Positions 5,455 through 5,898 of a stretch of 5,898 bases of DNA are shown here, in pieces; the stretch's first letter is position 1; every line of letters starts with the position of its first letter. The translations under genes and the position numbers were made by a program. Source of the DNA: Bacteroidales bacterium UBA2861. Lineage in GTDB: Bacteria; Bacteroidota; Bacteroidia; Bacteroidales; UBA932. The stretch spans positions 114,928 to 120,825 of the forward strand of contig DEFD01000007.1 of the NCBI GenBank assembly GCA_002350615.1. Reading direction: 5' to 3'. Below the pieces are notes generated by a model. That model was not told where the DNA came from and searched no databases. It saw only the letters and a list, made by a program, of their open reading frames with translations.

Positions 5455-5496
5455 ATGGTGTACGGTATGGGGCTGAAGAGAGTCGCCGTACACCAT
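5455..5496. repeat. Inverted repeat, CCGTACACC type, copy 3
   Basis: ATGGTGTACGG (5455-5465) pairs perfectly with CCGTACACCAT (5486-5496), 11 bp, the longest uninterrupted stem in the array, around a 20-base loop. The arms match copies 1 and 2 (4786, 4835), but the loop sequence is different. Confidence 0.8.
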
Positions 5497-5563
5497 AAGG
5501 GTGTTTTCCGGCGCTGGGGGAAGCGGAGGGAGTGCGTGAAGGAGAGATAATGATATTATTTTG

Positions 5564-5571
5564 TATCTTTG
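5564..5571 (+). promoter_or_regulatory. Bacteroidota -7 promoter box for the EamA transporter
   Basis: TATCTTTG is an exact TAnnTTTG match, 22 bases before the ATG at 5594. It lies in an AT-rich patch directly after the G-rich end of the repeat region. No TTTG stands at the expected -33 position. Confidence 0.6.
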
Positions 5572-5593
5572 CACCCCATTTATCGCTAAGGAT

Positions 5594-5898
5594 ATGCCAA
5601 CTGATCGGGAAATAAAGAAAAAACGTTTTATCGGGTATTGCGCCGGCATCATAGCCGGAATCTCATATGGGACTAATCCTCTTTTTGCAAAACCTTTGCT
5701 GGAGAGTGGTGTCCCTGTTCCGGTCATGCTCTTTTTCCGATATGGGATTTCGGCTCTGCTGCTTGGGGGATGGATGCTTTTTAGGAGAGAAGCTTTCCGA
5801 GTCAGCAGGCGAGAGCTGTCCCTTCTCTCTGTACTTGGACTGTTGTTTGCCTTCAGCAGCATTTTCCTCTTTGTCTCCTACGAGTTCATCCCTTCCGG
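5594..5898 (+). CDS. EamA / drug-metabolite transporter family permease, N-terminal part
   Basis: The frame opens with ATG at 5594 and runs off the right edge after 101 complete codons. It begins MPTDREIKKKRFIGYCAG, a short basic cytoplasmic lead, then has hydrophobic spans at about residues 13-30, 44-63 and 76-95. The first span contains GISYGTNPLFAKPLL and the second begins PVMLFFRYGISALLL. This is the pattern at the start of ten-helix EamA/DMT inner-membrane exporters, where the first helices carry G..xG.N/PlF.K and the FxR motif after helix 2 begins. Such proteins export amino acids or other small metabolites; the substrate cannot be read here. The start is supported by the -7 box at 5564 and by the basic N-terminus preceding helix 1. 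No Shine-Dalgarno is seen. Confidence 0.85.
   Translation, partial: MPTDREIKKKRFIGYCAGIIAGISYGTNPLFAKPLLESGVPVPVMLFFRYGISALLLGGWMLFRREAFRVSRRELSLLSVLGLLFAFSSIFLFVSYEFIPS

Larger units (their letters stand above)
4336..5593. other. 1.26-kb region without a credible gene, rich in inverted repeats
   Basis: Open frames here are short (148 residues at most), run straight through the hairpins, give proteins with no recognisable motif or normal composition, and have no TAnnTTTG box or supporting context. What the stretch does hold is a dense set of inverted repeats from about 4451 to 5496, listed separately, and a 41-bp direct repeat. Small extra palindromes are TTAAGCTTAA (4365-4374), TTCTGA/TCAGAA around ctt (4451-4465), and GGCCTT/AAGGCC (5251-5264). 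A highly diverged or decayed gene cannot be fully excluded, but nothing in the translations points to one. Confidence 0.7.

Noticed and set aside
4483..5496. Integron attC cassette array
   Set aside because: No cassette-size genes lie between the palindromes, no integrase is seen, and I could not find paired R/L core sites with GTT.
4483..5496. Replication origin (iteron or DnaA-box cluster)
   Set aside because: No DnaA-box-like TTATCCACA repeats and no replication gene are visible; the palindromes are of mixed type and uneven spacing.
5104..5550. 148-residue open frame on the plus strand across the second palindrome cluster
   Set aside because: It runs through five or more hairpins, has no promoter box or domain, and its translation has the Cys/Phe/Arg-rich look of noncoding GC-moderate DNA.
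5422..5862. 146-residue open frame on the minus strand
   Set aside because: It lies antisense to the EamA transporter, whose membrane helices and promoter box are convincing, and extends into the repeat region.

Overview
The window looks like a chromosomal segment from a member of the Bacteroidota, most likely order Bacteroidales. The signs are promoters with a TAnnTTTG -7 box ahead of most transcription units, AT-rich leaders with no Shine-Dalgarno sequence, a GlmM beginning MALIKSISGIRGTIGG with the GEGNGG sugar-binding loop, and a type B ribosomal protein L31. The genus cannot be fixed from sequence reading alone. No transposase, integrase, phage gene or CRISPR array is visible.

Layout. 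Bases 1-149 hold the N-terminal end of a small membrane-anchored protein on the minus strand. A short AT-rich divergent promoter region separates it from a secreted SGNH/GDSL esterase of carbohydrate-esterase family 2 type (225-1340, plus strand). That gene meets, tail to tail with a 2-base gap, a minus-strand pair: a phosphoglucosamine mutase (glmM-like, 2414-3826) followed 3 bases later by a divergent DUF1343/NamZ-family protein (1343-2410). From 3863 the plus strand carries a near-consensus promoter, a tRNA-Glu(CTC), a rho-independent hairpin, the L31 gene rpmE2, and a second strong terminator. A 1.25-kb stretch without a credible gene follows (4336-5593). The window ends in the first third of an EamA/DMT-family transporter (5594 to edge).

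How the genes fit. GlmM makes glucosamine-1-phosphate for UDP-GlcNAc and therefore for peptidoglycan. NamZ-family enzymes release MurNAc from peptidoglycan ends. The tight spacing suggests one transcript linking wall precursor synthesis with wall turnover. However, this NamZ homologue lacks several glutamates that I recall as conserved in the family, so its activity is doubtful. The tRNA-Glu and rpmE2 appear to share a promoter, with a terminator hairpin between them that could set the ratio of the two products.

The most unusual part is the 1.25-kb gene-free stretch. It contains about a dozen inverted repeats, stem 5-11 bp and loop 13-22 nt. They fall into at least three sequence families: a CCGTGCC/GGCACGG type with a GGAG...GTTTCG loop, a CCGTACACC type, and a CAGGTC type. 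There is also a 41-bp direct repeat with its own hairpin, whose reverse-complement loop resembles the first family. Similar loops carried on different, internally paired stems suggest a family of small palindromic elements or structured RNA motifs that I cannot assign to a named class.
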